Assembly: GCF_000189635.1 (NCBI RefSeq)
Contig: NW_002476143.1
Location: 62,001-126,000 of the forward strand
Direction: 5' to 3'
Length of the DNA stretch: 64,000 nucleotides
From: Tetrahymena thermophila SB210
Lineage: Eukaryota > Ciliophora > Oligohymenophorea > Hymenostomatida > Tetrahymenidae
Shown: piece after piece, positions 13,096 to 25,799 of the stretch
Numbering within the stretch: the stretch's first letter is position 1
How the letters are laid out: every line of letters starts with the position of its first letter
Program-made: the position numbers and the translations under genes
Notes under the pieces: generated by a model
The model's input: only the letters and a program-made list of their open reading frames with translations
Told to the model about the DNA's origin: nothing
The model's database searches: none

Positions 13096-13737
13096 TGATA
13101 AAATAGTTGTGAAAAAAGGACAGATAAATATAAATATATTTGAATACTTTAATATAGTATGATTTATTTTTTATATTTGTAATTGGATAAATTAACCTAA
13201 AATATAGATAGGTAGATTATTTATTATTATTTTTTAATAAATATCATATTTTGGTAAGTTAATTGGGGAAGATTTTGATATTTATTGAGCCCGAAATTTT
13301 ATTATGACCTACCCAGACCAGCCCAAAAAATTTAATTTATGTCACTATTTCATTTGTATAATTTTCCATTTTTTATTTTTATTCAATTAAATTGAATTAC
13401 TTTTTGAACTTTCTTATTTATACTTAGCTAAGATAATCTAAAAAAATAATTAAATATGAATATATATAGTTTGATGGCAAGGTAAAAACCATTTTGAAGT
13501 CCATTAAAATTAATTATATTGGATTTTATAGAGTAAACAATTAATTAAATTATAAAATAAATAATATAAAATGAGTGTAAAATTATTATTGATATTTACA
13601 AATAATTAAGACTTAATAGTAAAATATTTTCATTTTGTTTTATTAATTAAGCGTATAAATTATTAATTGAATTTTTTAATAGATTGATAAATGATTTAGG
13701 TCATTTTGTTTATATTGGCTTTGAATTCATGATTAAA
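13096..13737. other. intergenic between convergent genes; short GC-rich patch
   Basis: Spacer between the LRR gene (+) and the coiled-coil gene (-). A patch at about 13285-13332 is much more GC-rich than its surroundings (GACCTACCCAGACCAGCCC). It has no frame, no tRNA fold that I can draw and no match elsewhere in the window. Confidence 0.5.
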
Positions 13738-16017
13738 TCAAATTCTAAATGTTGCAGAGAACATTTAAAAGATAAAGTAGTAAATTATATATTTAATATA
13801 TTTTAGAATGAAGGATTGTAGTTAAAATTAACTATTATTTTAATGAGCTGTCTATTATGGTAAATTAAATTTAAAAAGATTCTTAGGTATTTATGTGCTA
13901 CTTTGCAAATCTATTCCCTTAAAAAGTTTAGTAGTTAGCAATTGTAAGCACTTTGGGTGTTTAATTAAAACGTATATTAGCATGAGAATAACTTTCATTT
14001 ACCTATTTTTAATTTCTGGTTTGGAATCTACTACGACTATGGATTCAAATGATTAATTATTATTTTATTATAATTGATTTAAATTATCTGCATAACTAGA
14101 AAAATCAGATACATAAACTTCAGATATTTTCTGAAGTCTATTTTTGATAGAGTGTTCATATTACAGATCAGATTTAAATTTATCTAAAATTTATCTATAA
14201 TGCTTATTGCTATGACTTTTCGTATGCTCATCGTTTTATGCTAAATTACTCTCATTGAATTCATTTAAAGAAATCTCCTAGTGTGATGCTGATGCACTTT
14301 TTGTGAGCCCTTAAGAAGAATATAACCCTTAATTATCATCGGTTGGTACAGACATTGAGTTTTTATTTCCAGATATTCTCTCTATTAGCTATTTTTTCTT
14401 TTTAAGTCTAAAATTAAATTTGTCAATGTGATTCTTGTAATTTTATTTTAAGAAAGTTTGTTAATTCTTAGATGATGAAGAGTATTTATCATGATACAAG
14501 TTAATATCTTCAAGAATTAACTCGCTGAGTAGTCCTCCATAATTTCTAGAAAAATCATTACCACTGTTGTTATTTAATTTACTATTATTACTGTTTTGAA
14601 CTATTTCTGAGTTTATCTAATTAAAGTTATCTTGAAATCTTTTAAGGCACGAATTACATATGTTTTTTTTGTTATTTGAAGTATTGTGTTTGAGTAATTA
14701 TATCTTTTTCTCGTTTGTTCTAAAAAGTTCGTTATTATCTTTTTAACTGCTATAACCTTTTAAACTCTGGTCTAAAGAATTGGATCTTTGCTATAATCTA
14801 TCTATTCTCTCGCCTTATATTTTTTAGCATTAGATTTACTCAGCTAGAGTTATTTCATAATTTAGTCAATTAAAATTGAATTAATTATTTTAAATATTTC
14901 ACCTTGGTTTTCCAAAAGATCTTCAAAATCATGGCTTTAATTGATTATTTATGATTCAAGTGTTACGATTTAGCTGCTCAAAATTTTATTTTATTGTCTT
15001 TCATCTAAATAAATAAATAAATAAATTTATTAATAGCATAATTGAATAAGTATTTGAAATCAATGAGATTTAATTTTTTAAATAATTAATACTCGTTAAT
15101 TGAAGATCTAATAGTTTGATTTAATCTTTTTGATTTTCTATGATAATATTTTAGTCTATCATTTACTGCTTAGTCAATTCTAAGTTATGAGCAATGGACT
15201 AATTTATTTATTAAATTTAATCAACTTTAACTTTGTACATAGATAAAGTGATGGTGTCATATTGCTCTTTTATTTCAAATTCCTATTCAATTGAAATAAA
15301 AATTATTTTATACAAGCATTTTAATAACTTAAATAAATTACAGAGTATTTTTATTCTATTCTCTCTAACTTTTACAGACTGCTGTTAGCAGTTACTAATT
15401 CTATCTTTTTCTAACAAAGCTCGTTTTCTGTGTAATTAAATTTCTCTTCCAGTTAATTATATTAATCTCGCTATTCGTCTACTCTCCTCTTAGATAAATG
15501 AATTTTGTTAGAATAAAACAAAATTAAAAGTAAATAAAAGCTCATTAAGAAAAGCAATTTACTTATAATTCAATAACATATTCAATTTAGAGTTGTATTT
15601 ATTAATTTTGACTATCTAGCTTATGCTGTATATCTTCTATCTTTAGAGCTTATTCGTCAATTTTGTTCAATAAGCTATCTTTTTTAATTACAAAATATTG
15701 CTAAGTTATTTGTAATATGTTTTATATTATATCTTTTGTTACTAGATATTTCAATTAGGCATTTTATTTGTTCTTCCCTTTGAATGACCTCTTAAACAGC
15801 AAACCTTAGCTCAACTAATATTTTAAACAAAAAATTTTAAACTCAAAAAAAAAAACTAAATGATATTATAATTACTTTCAGGATCCTCTTCAACTCCTTA
15901 AATGATTCTTTTTTAAGCAAATGGAATATGGATTTGACTTTAAAGATCTTATAGAAAAAATCTAATAATTTCCTCTTAATCTTAATCCCAGTCTATACTA
16001 TGTTTATCTTAGCTCAT
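13738..16017 (-). CDS. coiled-coil protein, six or seven exons, function unknown
   Basis: Minus strand. ATG is at 16017-16015. Exons are 16017-15876, 15804-15563, 15488-15342, 15282-15093, 15004-14903 and 14843-13738, with introns of 59-88 nt. All phases agree and TGA is at 13740-13738. The product is about 642 residues. A further 258-nt intron (14002-13745) may be removed, leaving 556 residues and the same stop, because it has consensus ends, a length divisible by three and no in-frame TGA. The N-terminus begins MSQDKHSIDWDQDQEEIIRF. Exons 2-5 are heptad-rich (KKDSLLNKIDEQALKIEDIQ) and predict a long coiled coil. The C-terminal part is Asn/Ser/Lys-rich. No catalytic motif or membrane segment is seen. 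It may be a cytoskeletal or basal-body type protein (inference from architecture only). The first intron acceptor was chosen because only ...CTAAG/GTTTGC keeps exon 2 free of TGA. Confidence 0.68.
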
Positions 16018-17823
16018 CTTTCAAACAAAATAATTTGAAAATTATCTAAAGGTTTAATATCAACTTAATTTATATTCTATTAATTTTTGGAGTGCTAACT
16101 AGATATTTGGGATAGCAAATTTTAGTGGCTTTTTTATACATCTAAATAAATTATTAATATACTTAAATACACAATACCAAGTCACTTATATCCAATTAAC
16201 TTGTTATTTTCTTCTACTTATTTATATTTTAAAATAATCTAATTTTCTATTATTTTATTTATATTTTAACTTAATATTTCATGCATGCTTTTTATTATTT
16301 AAGCTTCTAATTATCAATTTTTATAATTTTCTTTTCAGTTAATATTTAAATTCCATTTACATTTTTAAAAAATATCTACTCTTCTTTCATATTAAAATAT
16401 TATCTATCTATCTACTTTTAGAGAACATTTATTTTTTCTAATTAATTCTAATTTAAAACCAAATTGAAAAATATATTTTTTTATCACTCAATTAAATCAA
16501 AATTGTTTTTATTTATTTAATTATAAAAATAAATGTGTTTTTAGAGTGTAAATTTTGTGCTTTTATTTGAACACAACGGATTTTAAAAAAATTTATTTTT
16601 ATAAAATTTTATCATTTTTTTGTAATTTTACCATTTTCAAATCATTATTTTATCAAAGGTTAACTTTTATTTCACAAAATCAAAAGCTGAAAAAATCAAA
16701 ATCGGTTTAACTATTTATTGCTTTTTCTCCCTTAATTTAGAACAAAGTATTAATTTATTTTAATTCTTTGTCTAAATCTAAGAAAGAATTATAATGTATA
16801 CTCTTATTGATTTCATATAAGTTATATTCGCTTGTTACTCTCTTAATTAAAAATTTAAAAATAATAATTGATAGAGTAAAAGATTTTATTAGAGAATTCC
16901 AATTACTTTAAAGTTAATCAACTTTTATATAAATATATAAAATCTTTTTGCTAAAAATCCTTTTTGTAAAGATTTGTATTTTCAATAAAACTCTAGCTAT
17001 TACTATTAATTTGATTTAATTTTTGCATAAATTATTTCTCAAATTCTAGAAGATTTCAAAAAAGATTTAAAAATTATAATATTATTTATAAAAAAATAAA
17101 ATTTATTTTATTATATTTTTTATTTAAGAACTAAAAGACATATAAAAAATACAATCTAGATAGTAAGATGTTGATGGTGTCATATTTTGAGCTATCTTTT
17201 GGTGAGTGAAGATCAACATCAGCAAAAGTGAATTTTAAAAATATGCAAACAAGATATTAAAAGTAGAGGGTATGATTCAGATGAGGTCATGAATGTTGCG
17301 GGGTATTGAAAAAGCTATCAAATAAAAGAAAAACTTAAATCAAATAATAGGTTGGATGATTTTTTCGATGAAATATCATTTTAGAAATAGAAGTTAAAAT
17401 TTAAAGAGATTTTACATGCAAATACCTAAATTAATTAAAAATCTATCTAATTAATTACTCTTGTTTTGTTTTGCGTATTCTTAAAATTAATTAATTTCAA
17501 GTATTGCAAGTCTTATCTGTTTTAAAGAAATAAAGATAAAACAAAAAAGTAAAATTAAAAGCATTAGTTTGAGGGGAAAACTAGATTTAACGAATGGCGC
17601 CAGTTTAATCAAAAGTTTTATAAAATGACCAATTGTGGTTAAATCTCTTCTCTTCTTTATTTAAGAATAGCAAGAAGACCGTATAAAATTAGCTCTTTAT
17701 TTTTTATTTAGATTAAGTCAAGTTTAGTTAGTTAGGCTGACAATTTGTTTCAATAAGATTTTAATTGTTTATAAAAGAAATGGATCCAAATAAATGTGAT
17801 TTTAAAACTTAGACTCAATTATA
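16018..17823. other. divergent promoter region with an unexplained GC-richer pocket
   Basis: Upstream of both the minus-strand coiled-coil gene and the plus-strand ABC gene. Most of it is very AT-rich. The stretch 17160-17340 and 17570-17700 has more balanced composition (for example ATGGCGCCAG near 17595), yet all frames hit TGA quickly. It may be an old gene remnant or 5' leader sequence. A 15-codon upstream ORF (17780-17827) ends in a TGA that overlaps the ABC start codon as ATGA. Confidence 0.5.
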
Positions 17824-20800
17824 ATGAGCATTAGAGTGCCATTATTAAATTATTTTTAAATCAGCCTAAAGAGATTATGCATTCTATAAAAAATCAGAAA
17901 AAAAACCTATTTTTTTTTATAAAATTTAAAGATTTTTGGTGGATCACTCCTTCTTGTCATTCTTTATTTAGTTAAGAGAAGATTGAGAGGTTCTGCTCCT
18001 TCAAATGCTCAAGCACAAAAGGAACAATAAAAGAAGGTAAAAGATTAAATTGTTATATATAAATCAACAATATGTACATCTTAATTTCAAATTTATCAAT
18101 ATGCAAATTAAAGGTTTTCAATACTTTTATTTGAGAACAAATTTCAATAAATTCTTTTAGTCCATTAAAAGATAATGAAAATTATTATTTAAACTATTAA
18201 TTGTTGAAATAAAGTTACAAGTCTCAATTTATTGTTGTTTTAAAATAGGGAAAAGGTAATGTAGATTCTGTATTCTTCTAAAGAATCTTTAAGCTCTTAA
18301 AAATTGTTTTTCCTACTTGGAAGTGCTCTGCAATGGCTGATATAGTGCTCTTGACTGTCTTTTTAGTTTTTAGAACTTATTTATCAATTTGGGTTGCAGG
18401 AGCAAATGGACGTATTGTTAAGGCTATTATCAAGTTAGATGTTAAGGCTTTCTTAAAAAGAGTAAATATTTGTTAGCAAGTTATGCAATTATTATTTAGT
18501 AAAAAATGGATAAAACCACTTTGGAATTTTTAAAAATATATATGTCAACTTCAGTCAATCAATCAATAAAAATTTGTTATTAACATTCTATTTTTCTATT
18601 TTTATCAGAAGGAGATAGTGGTATAAAAAACAAAATTGAAAATTTAATTGAGTTAAATACTCAGCTTAAAGCGAATATTTACTTCTAAGTAGTTTTAATT
18701 TAGAAGATAGATAAATAGATAGATAGATACAATTTTATTTAGATATTTTTTAATTTAAAAAATACACTTTAATAATATTATCTTTTGCATTTAAAACAAA
18801 TCGAATAAATTGGGATAAATTTATTAGCTTTTACTATATTATAATTTATTTAGGTTTTTCATAATATTAAAATTTAAATTTCCTCAACTTTGAATTAATT
18901 GTAAATATCCTTTCACTTTTTGTAAAAGCGTTACTTTAATTTTTAAAATTTTTTAATGCTAATTGCGTCATTTATTATCAATATTGAATTCTAAATTTAT
19001 TAAAATACTTATACTTTTATAATTAGATTCTTGAACTTGGTATGATTGCTGTCCCTGCTTCTTTTGTTAACTCTTTCCTCGAATACTTGAACAAGAAGCT
19101 TGCTATTTACTTTAGATCTAAGCTTACTTCTCATTTAACTGAAATTTACTTGAAGGATATGATTTTCTATCAATTAACTAACCTTGATAACCGTGTCGAA
19201 AATCCTGATTAAAGAATGACTGCAGATATTGAAAAATGGGCTAATTCTCTTTCTCTTATCTACTCTAACTTTACTAAACCCGTTCTTGATATATTACTTT
19301 TCTCCAAAAAATTAGCTGAGCTTGTAGGTTGGATGGGACCAACTATTGTTGTTGCTTGGTAAATAAAATTTAACCAAATATTATTAAAATGCAATTTTAA
19401 AAATTTAAAAAAAAGGTATTTCTTCTCTGGTATGATCATCAAGATGGTTTCTCCTGCCTTCGGTAAATTAACAGCTTAAGCTCAAAAGCTTGAAGGTGAA
19501 TACAGAGCCTGCCATACTAGTCTTTCCCACCATGCTGAAGAAATAGCATTCTACAAAGGAACAAGCTGGGAAAAAGCTAGAATTTTATCTTCTTTCAAAG
19601 ATTTAATTACTCACACTGAAAATATTATGTCTAAGCGTTTATTCATGGGTACTTTTGACAGTCTTCTTGTTAAATATGGTGCAGTCATTATTGGTTATGC
19701 CGTTGTTGGTTTACCAGTCTTCGGTCCTGGATCAGCAGAATATCTTAAGAAAATCGACAACGATCCATCTGCTATCACAAGAGATTATGTAAGAAATTCT
19801 TCCCTCTTGATCAATCTAGCTAAAGCTATTGGTAGATTAGTTATTAGTTACAAAGAAATATAACAATTAGCTGGTTACACTACTATTGTTTCTGAAATTA
19901 GTAACTCCCTTGAAGATCTCAATTAAGGTACACCATTAAAATCATTTAAAAAATATATTTATTTATTTCTGCTATAAATTAACAGGCAAATATCAAAGAA
20001 ATTTGATTTCTGGAAGTGAAGTATATGGTGAAAGTGTTAGTCATTTCGGTGGTAGCATCATCAACTTACAACAAGGAGAAGTAAATAAATAAAACAAACA
20101 ATTATTGAATAATAATTAGCTAATTAAAAATAAAATTCAAAATAATTAAAACAGAGAGATTCTACCAAAGACTACATTTAATTCGTCAATTTACCAATTG
20201 TTACTCCCAATGGTGACAAATTGGTTAAGCCCATGAACATTACAATCTAACCTGGAATGAATGTAGTTATTAGTGGTCCTAATGGTTGTGGTAAATCATC
20301 ACTTTTCAGAATTTTAGGAGAATTATGGCCTCTTTTCGAAGGAAAATTAGTATGTCCTCCTAGTGACAAACTCTTCTATATTCCCTAACGTCCTTATCTT
20401 CCAAGAGGTACCCTTCGTGACTAAATTATTTATCCTCACAGTAAATTGACTATGTTGAGAAAAAAAATAACTGATTAAGTAAAATCAATTTATTTATTTA
20501 TAACTAATGAATGAATGAATGATTAAAATTCTATATTATTAAAATAAGCATTTACTTTAACTTCTTGCCACTGTTTAATTAAGCTACATTGCTGATAAGC
20601 CTGGTGGTTTAGATAGAGTCGAAGATTGGAGTAATATTTTAGCAGGAGGTGAAAAGCAAGGTATTGCTATGGCTCGTCTTTTCTACCACAAGCCTCTCTT
20701 CGCTATTTTAGGTAAATTTTTTATTTATTGGTAATATATAATATAATTGTCTTGATAAATGATAATAGATGAGTGCACATCTGCAGTCTCCCTCGAAATT

Positions 20801-21013
20801 GAAGCTTTGTTATACTCTCACTGTAAGTTACTAGGAATCACTCTTTTCACAGTCTCTCATAGATTATCTTTATTCAAGTACCATGAATATATTTTAAGAT
20901 TTGATGGAAAAGGTGAATGGAAGTTCGAGTAATTCCTTAAAGAACCTAGAGAAATTAATTTCGAAATTAAAAAAGAAGAAAGTTAAAAAGAAGAAGTTGC
21001 CAATCCTCAATGA
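17824..21013 (+). CDS. ABC half transporter of the ABCD (peroxisomal ALDP/PMP70) type, 698 aa
   Basis: Eight exons: 17824-18036, 18249-18461, 19027-19358, 19416-19927, 19986-20080, 20155-20478, 20549-20711 and 20769-21013. All phases are compatible and the stop is TGA 21011-21013. The family imports very-long-chain or other acyl substrates into peroxisomes as dimers. Seen in the product: an N-terminal hydrophobic segment ([14 protein letters not shown]), ABCD-like membrane domain motifs ([34 protein letters not shown]), the EAA-like EEIAFYKG at 294-301, Walker [10 protein letters not shown] at 496-504, signature LAGGE at 594-598 (family usual: LSGGE), Walker B FAILDE at 614-619, and the switch His in TVSHR (H648). 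Length matches the family. The start is the first in-frame ATG; a second, out-of-frame ATG at 17877 gives no useful protein. The signature Ser-to-Ala change is the one oddity. Peroxisomal location is inferred from the family. Confidence 0.92.
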
Positions 21014-21429
21014 AATAAATTTCAGTAAAAGATTTGAGAAACATTTTTACAAATATACATAGATAGAAACATTCTTAGATAAATAGAAAGATAATACATA
21101 CTAATAAATTTTAAAATCAAACATTAACTTAAAAATATTATAAACATTAAAACAATATTTTTGCAAAATTGCAGATATCATTAAAGAATTAAATATTAAA
21201 TGTGTGCTAATATATTTTCATATATCTTATTATAAAATAAGTAAATAAATAAATAAATAATGTAAATCATTTTTAAAATAATTTATCAAAATATTTTTAT
21301 AATTTTCTTCATTAACTGATTAACTGGAATTCTAATTCAGATTTATTTAATAGCCATAAACAACATACCATTTTTCTATTTTAAAATAACGATGAAAATC
21401 AATTTATTTATTTATATTAATAAATACAA
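21014..21429. other. intergenic, no gene seen
   Basis: 3' flank of the ABC gene and edge of the repeat island. AT-rich, with AAAT/AATA simple repeats near 21240. Confidence 0.5.
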
Positions 21430-22570
21430 GAAAATAGTCGGTTTTTAATTAAAACCTTAAGAGTTTCAAAAATAAATATATTTTTGATTATTTTAATTTT
21501 CAAAAAATCTGCCTTTATATAAAAGTCTTAAAATATTTAAAATATGAGGAATTAAAGTATATAATAAACGTATTTATATAACAAAATATTAAATTTATTC
21601 ATTTTAATCAATAAACTAATAAAAAAATTAATTTTTTATTGAGTTTAAATTTTTTAATAAATTGGTTTATTTTTTTAATTATAACTTTACTAAATAAAAG
21701 CATGAATTAGATATTTTTTAATCTGAATCGTTATGCAAAAATAACCAAAAACTAAAACCAAATAATAAATTAACATTAATTTAAAACGCAAATTCAAAAT
21801 TTAAATTAATACGTTAGGATTATCTATCAAGCTTTTTCTATTTTAGAAATCATAACTGGATAGAAAATTATTACTTAAAAAACAAATACTTAAGCTTTTT
21901 AAGATACTTATGAGTTAATTCTGTTACTAATTAAAAATTTTTTTTATTTTGCTCTAAAAATAAAATAATTTAGAGTTTAAGAATGATACTCATTAAATTT
22001 CTATTTAACAATTTCTTTTAAAATTTGAGAGACTTAGAAATAAAGTCCTCTTATATGATAATAAAAATATATCAGAAAAGAAATTTGAACCTTCAGATAT
22101 TACCTAATGTTTATAAGAATTTGATAGTATTTTTTTAATTTATACTAAATTTCTTGTTTGACTTTTTTTGATGCAAATAAAGTTACAGAAAGAAAATGTA
22201 GATTTAAATCTTATAAATCTATAGTTTTAATGAATATAAAAAAAAGTAGAATATATAATTTCTTTCGAAATTGAAAATAAAACTCAAAAACGCAATACTA
22301 ATATTAAAGCCTTAGTGCTTTTGATCTGCTCAGACTACTCACTCTTCATCAGTTTTTCCAAAGAAATTAAAACAAATTCATAAAGCAATAAGGAATAGTT
22401 AAGTACCAATTGTGCAATTACAATAACAAACTATAAAATTGAGAAATTTTACCCTGGCTATATTTTTTTATTCAAAAAATGCATTTTACCCATATAGTTA
22501 ATATTTTCTTTTAAAATAATTAAAAATTTTATATTATAAAATAAAAATCTCTTATTAATTTAAAATTTAA
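21430..22570 (+). repeat. peptide cassette, subfamily B copy 1
   Basis: Repeated unit also found at about 25800-26950 and, decayed, at 37440-38520. It contains the shared upstream block (ACCAAATAAT, then AAAACGCAAATTC, then GTTAGGATTATCTATC) at about 21755-21830 and the broken gene at 22277. Confidence 0.7.
22277..22490 (+). pseudogene. broken subfamily-B secreted peptide gene
   Basis: Aligns by eye along its length with the open gene at 26714-26941. The start codon position reads ATA (22277-22279). One base is missing in the hydrophobic core of the signal-peptide region, bringing TGA into frame soon after. The downstream Cys-containing part is still recognisable. I read it as a dead copy. 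Confidence 0.7.
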
Positions 22571-22659
22571 TTATCTAAATTAAAAAATTAAATTATAAAA
22601 TCTTAAAACAAAGATTATAATATAAAAATAAAATAATATATTTAAGTAATCTACTTTTT

Positions 22660-24180
22660 AGCAAATCCAGCCATTAAATTTTTGTGTTGATATGTCCACA
22701 AGAATTTAATGACTCGAACTGCCTTTTTATTGAAGGGGAAAAATATTTATTTAAAAATAATTAAATTAGTAATTGATGAGATCAGAGTCTTATTATTTAA
22801 GTTACTATATATCTATCTTTCTATATACTTAATAAAAGGAATTTCTAAGTACATAAATACAAATTAATGAGCATAATAAAAACAAATAAGCTTTAGATTT
22901 AAAAGATTCGTTTTTAAATTTACTTTTTTAATAACATTCATGATTAGGTGTGTATAAAATTCATTCTATTGTTTAATGAGTATTAAATTATAAAAATAAT
23001 TATAGAAATTTATATTTCCTTTTTAAAAGTAAATAAAAAATAAATCATTTTCATACATCAGTTAACTTTTAAAATAATTTCTACTTAAAATTTCTAATGC
23101 TTGAATTTGATCTATATATAAAAATTTGCGTTATGAAAAATAACTAAATTAAAAACCAAATAATTTCAGTTGAATAATTTTAAAATACAAACGTGAAATT
23201 CAAAATTGAGTTATGATATCTACTTATTGCTTATTTATATCGAGTTTGCTATGATTTTTAAGCTAAAATAGTAAAAAATTGTATTTTTATATAAAACATA
23301 TTATTCCAATCTAAAAAAAAATCATTTGTGCGACATTTAAATCCTTTAACAATAATTATTTATCATTAATTATTTGAATAATATCCTTTTAAAAGTAAAG
23401 TTTTACAAAATCTAAGATATTTAGATGCATAAAAGTCCTCAAATTATCATTGAAATTCTTTGATATTTCAAGATAAATCATTTTAAAAGACATATCTCTC
23501 TTTATATATAACAAAATGTTGATTTTAAATTCAAATGAATCTCATCTTACATTGATATTAAGCTTCTAATTTATTAATAGAAAAGATAATACAATTAATC
23601 GAAATTGAATATAAATAGATTGTAGATAATCAAAAAATTTATTTTAAATATTAAATGCTATCACCAAAAATTTAAAAACAAATAATATATCAAAAAATTT
23701 GAATAAAAAAAAAAGGAAAAAAAACTGTTAAAATGCAATTGAAAAACGCACTATTAATCTTACTAGTCTTTGTACTTCTTATCTGCTCCAACCCCTCTTC
23801 TTAAGTTTAAGCCAAATCACTAAAAGTATAAGGACAATCAACTTCTAGTTGTGGCTAGCCTAAAGCTAGCTGCAGCAAGTCTAATCCATGCTGCCCTGGC
23901 TCAGCTTGCGTAGTAAAAAAATGTGTTCTTGTCTGAATGAGCAAAAAAACTATATTAAAAATTGCTAGTTATGTTATGACTTTATAAAATAAAATAAAAA
24001 AAAATATATATATATGATATATATTGTAGATTAGTCAATTTTCTTGAAACTTAAAAAAAATTTGATTTCTTTATCTTTTCTTCTGCTCTTTTATTTATTA
24101 ATTAACATTTTTATTTTAAATTTCATTAATTTTTTATCTTTCATTTTATATATCTGATTTCTTTCTTTCTTTAATAACTA
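22660..24180 (+). repeat. peptide cassette, subfamily A copy 1
   Basis: Unit with about 1 kb of 5' sequence, a coding exon and 3' flank (ATGAGCA after the stop, later GAAACTTAAAAAA), shared with the cassettes near 24.4, 27.2, 28.9, 30.6, 33.4, 35.7, 44.8 and 48.4 kb. The shared upstream block lies at about 23150-23225, 580 bp before the ATG. Confidence 0.75.
23733..23936 (+). CDS. secreted cysteine-knot-like peptide, subfamily A member 1 (67 aa)
   Basis: Single exon, ATG 23733, TGA 23934-23936. Residues 1-27 are a clear signal peptide: MQLKN, then a Leu/Ile/Val core, then SNPSSQVQA with a likely cleavage after A27. A short Lys/Gln/Ser linker (28-39) follows, then six cysteines at 40, 47, 53, 54, 59 and 64, spaced C-x6-C-x5-CC-x4-C-x4-C. 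This is the order and spacing of inhibitor-cystine-knot (knottin) peptides, which includes hormones, protease inhibitors, antimicrobials and toxins; the spacing alone cannot tell these apart. Four codons are TAA/TAG (Gln), which supports translation in the ciliate code. The start is fixed by conservation among the copies. A secreted extracellular or granule peptide is inferred; its target is unknown. Confidence 0.85.
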
Positions 24181-24419
24181 ATGTCTGTCTTTCTCTTTAT
24201 CGCTAGTAAGCTTAATTGAATTTAATTTTATTACAATCCATTAAAACTAATTATTTAAAATTTTTTAACCAATATTATTTAATTAAAAAATTTATAGTTT
24301 AGACTATTTTTTAAAGCTTATTTTTACCTCATCGATTAGCATGTTTGATATAAATTTTCAAATAAAATATAATAAATCTTATTATATTAAACATACATTA
24401 AAAGTAGGCAAACTTTTTC

Positions 24420-25640
24420 TAATTGCAGAAAAGTAAGAAATGGTTTGTGAGTATAAAAAATACAAACAAATTTATTTTAGGATTAAGATATTCCTTTAAA
24501 AAAATATATTTTATTATGTAATCTTTATTAAAACAATTTGGAGTTTTTTAAGTATATTTTGATAAATTAATAATCTTTAACCTTAGTTTTTCATAACAAA
24601 ATCATTAATATCTCAATTTAATATTTTAGCGTTTTTAAATAAGCATTCATGATTAGAAGTGAATAAATTCATTCATTCAACTTTTTAATGATTCAAAAAT
24701 TATAAAAATAAATTTATTCTATCTTTTTATTTACTTTTTAAAAATAGACTAAAAATTATAATATTTTTCACACATAAATTCATTTTTAAAATAATTTCTC
24801 CTTAAAATTGCTCTAAAAAGTGTTAAATTAAATTAATCAAAAAATGCTTGAAATTTATTCTCTTTACAAAAATTAGCGTTTAAATACCCAAATTAAAAAC
24901 CAAATAATATGAGTTTAAACGCTAATTTAAAATTCAAAAATGAGTTAAGATTCATACTTATTGCTTATCTATTTCCAATTTGTTAGGATAGGATATAGGC
25001 AAAAATAGTAAAAAAATATATTTTTATATAAAATATATTATTCCAATTAAGATCAATTTCTTTTGTGCTTGCTTCCCATTTAAATCCATTAACAATAATG
25101 ATGTATGATTATGCCTTTTTATTGTAAAATTTTACAAAATCAAAGATAAATAGATTTATAAAACCCCTCAAAATATCATTTAAATTCTTTCATATTTCAA
25201 GATAAAACATTTTAAAAGATATATCTTATTTATATAAAACAAAATGTTGATTGTAAATTCAAATGAATCTCATCTTATATCTTTCATTAAAATTATTAAT
25301 TATTTATTGATTGATTTTGAGCTTCTGATATTTTATTAACAATATAGATAATAAAATTAATTGAAATTTAAAATAAATGAATTGTAGATAATCAAAAAAT
25401 TTATTTTAAACATTTAACATCATCATCAGAAAAAAAATTGAATAAAAAAGAAATAGAAAAAATAATTGGTAAAATGCAATTCAAAAAACAATATTGATCT
25501 TATTAGTCTTTGTACTTTTTATCTGCTCCAACCCCTCTTCTTAAGTTTAAGCTAAAGCACTAAAGTCCTTGGCATAAATCACTGAACAATCTAGTGGTTG
25601 TAGTGTAACTAGATAAATAACAAAATTAATGATTTTTGTT
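24420..25640 (+). repeat. peptide cassette, subfamily A copy 2 (gene decayed)
   Basis: Same upstream organisation as the other A cassettes, with the shared block at about 24893-24965, 578 bp before the start. The 3' end of the unit diverges after the linker region of the gene. Confidence 0.65.
25474..25615 (+). pseudogene. frameshifted and truncated subfamily-A peptide gene
   Basis: The start is intact, but one base is missing at codons 5-6 compared with all other copies, so TGA follows at codon 8. The rest of the signal peptide and linker is still readable in another frame up to the first knot cysteine. After that the sequence no longer matches the family and the remaining cysteines are lost. 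Confidence 0.75.
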
Positions 25641-25799
25641 TTTGTAAAAATTGAATACTAACACTGTATTTTCTTTATTTTCATTAATAAATTTGTGTCA
25701 ACAACTTTTTTTCTCTTACAGATATAATCTTTTTTAAATGCTTTAACATTGAAGTTAATTTTACCTTCTTTAATAAGGAAAATTCAAATTTTTAGAAAA

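Noticed and set aside
15563..15804. Alternative acceptor for exon 2 of the minus-strand coiled-coil gene (at 15814)
   Set aside because: That acceptor puts exon 2 in a frame that meets TGA after about 50 codons; the acceptor at 15805 keeps the coiled-coil frame open.
23733..24180. Calling the peptides toxins outright
   Set aside because: The cysteine framework is shared by toxins, inhibitors, hormones and antimicrobial peptides; the sequence gives no target or activity, so only a secreted cysteine-knot-like peptide is claimed.
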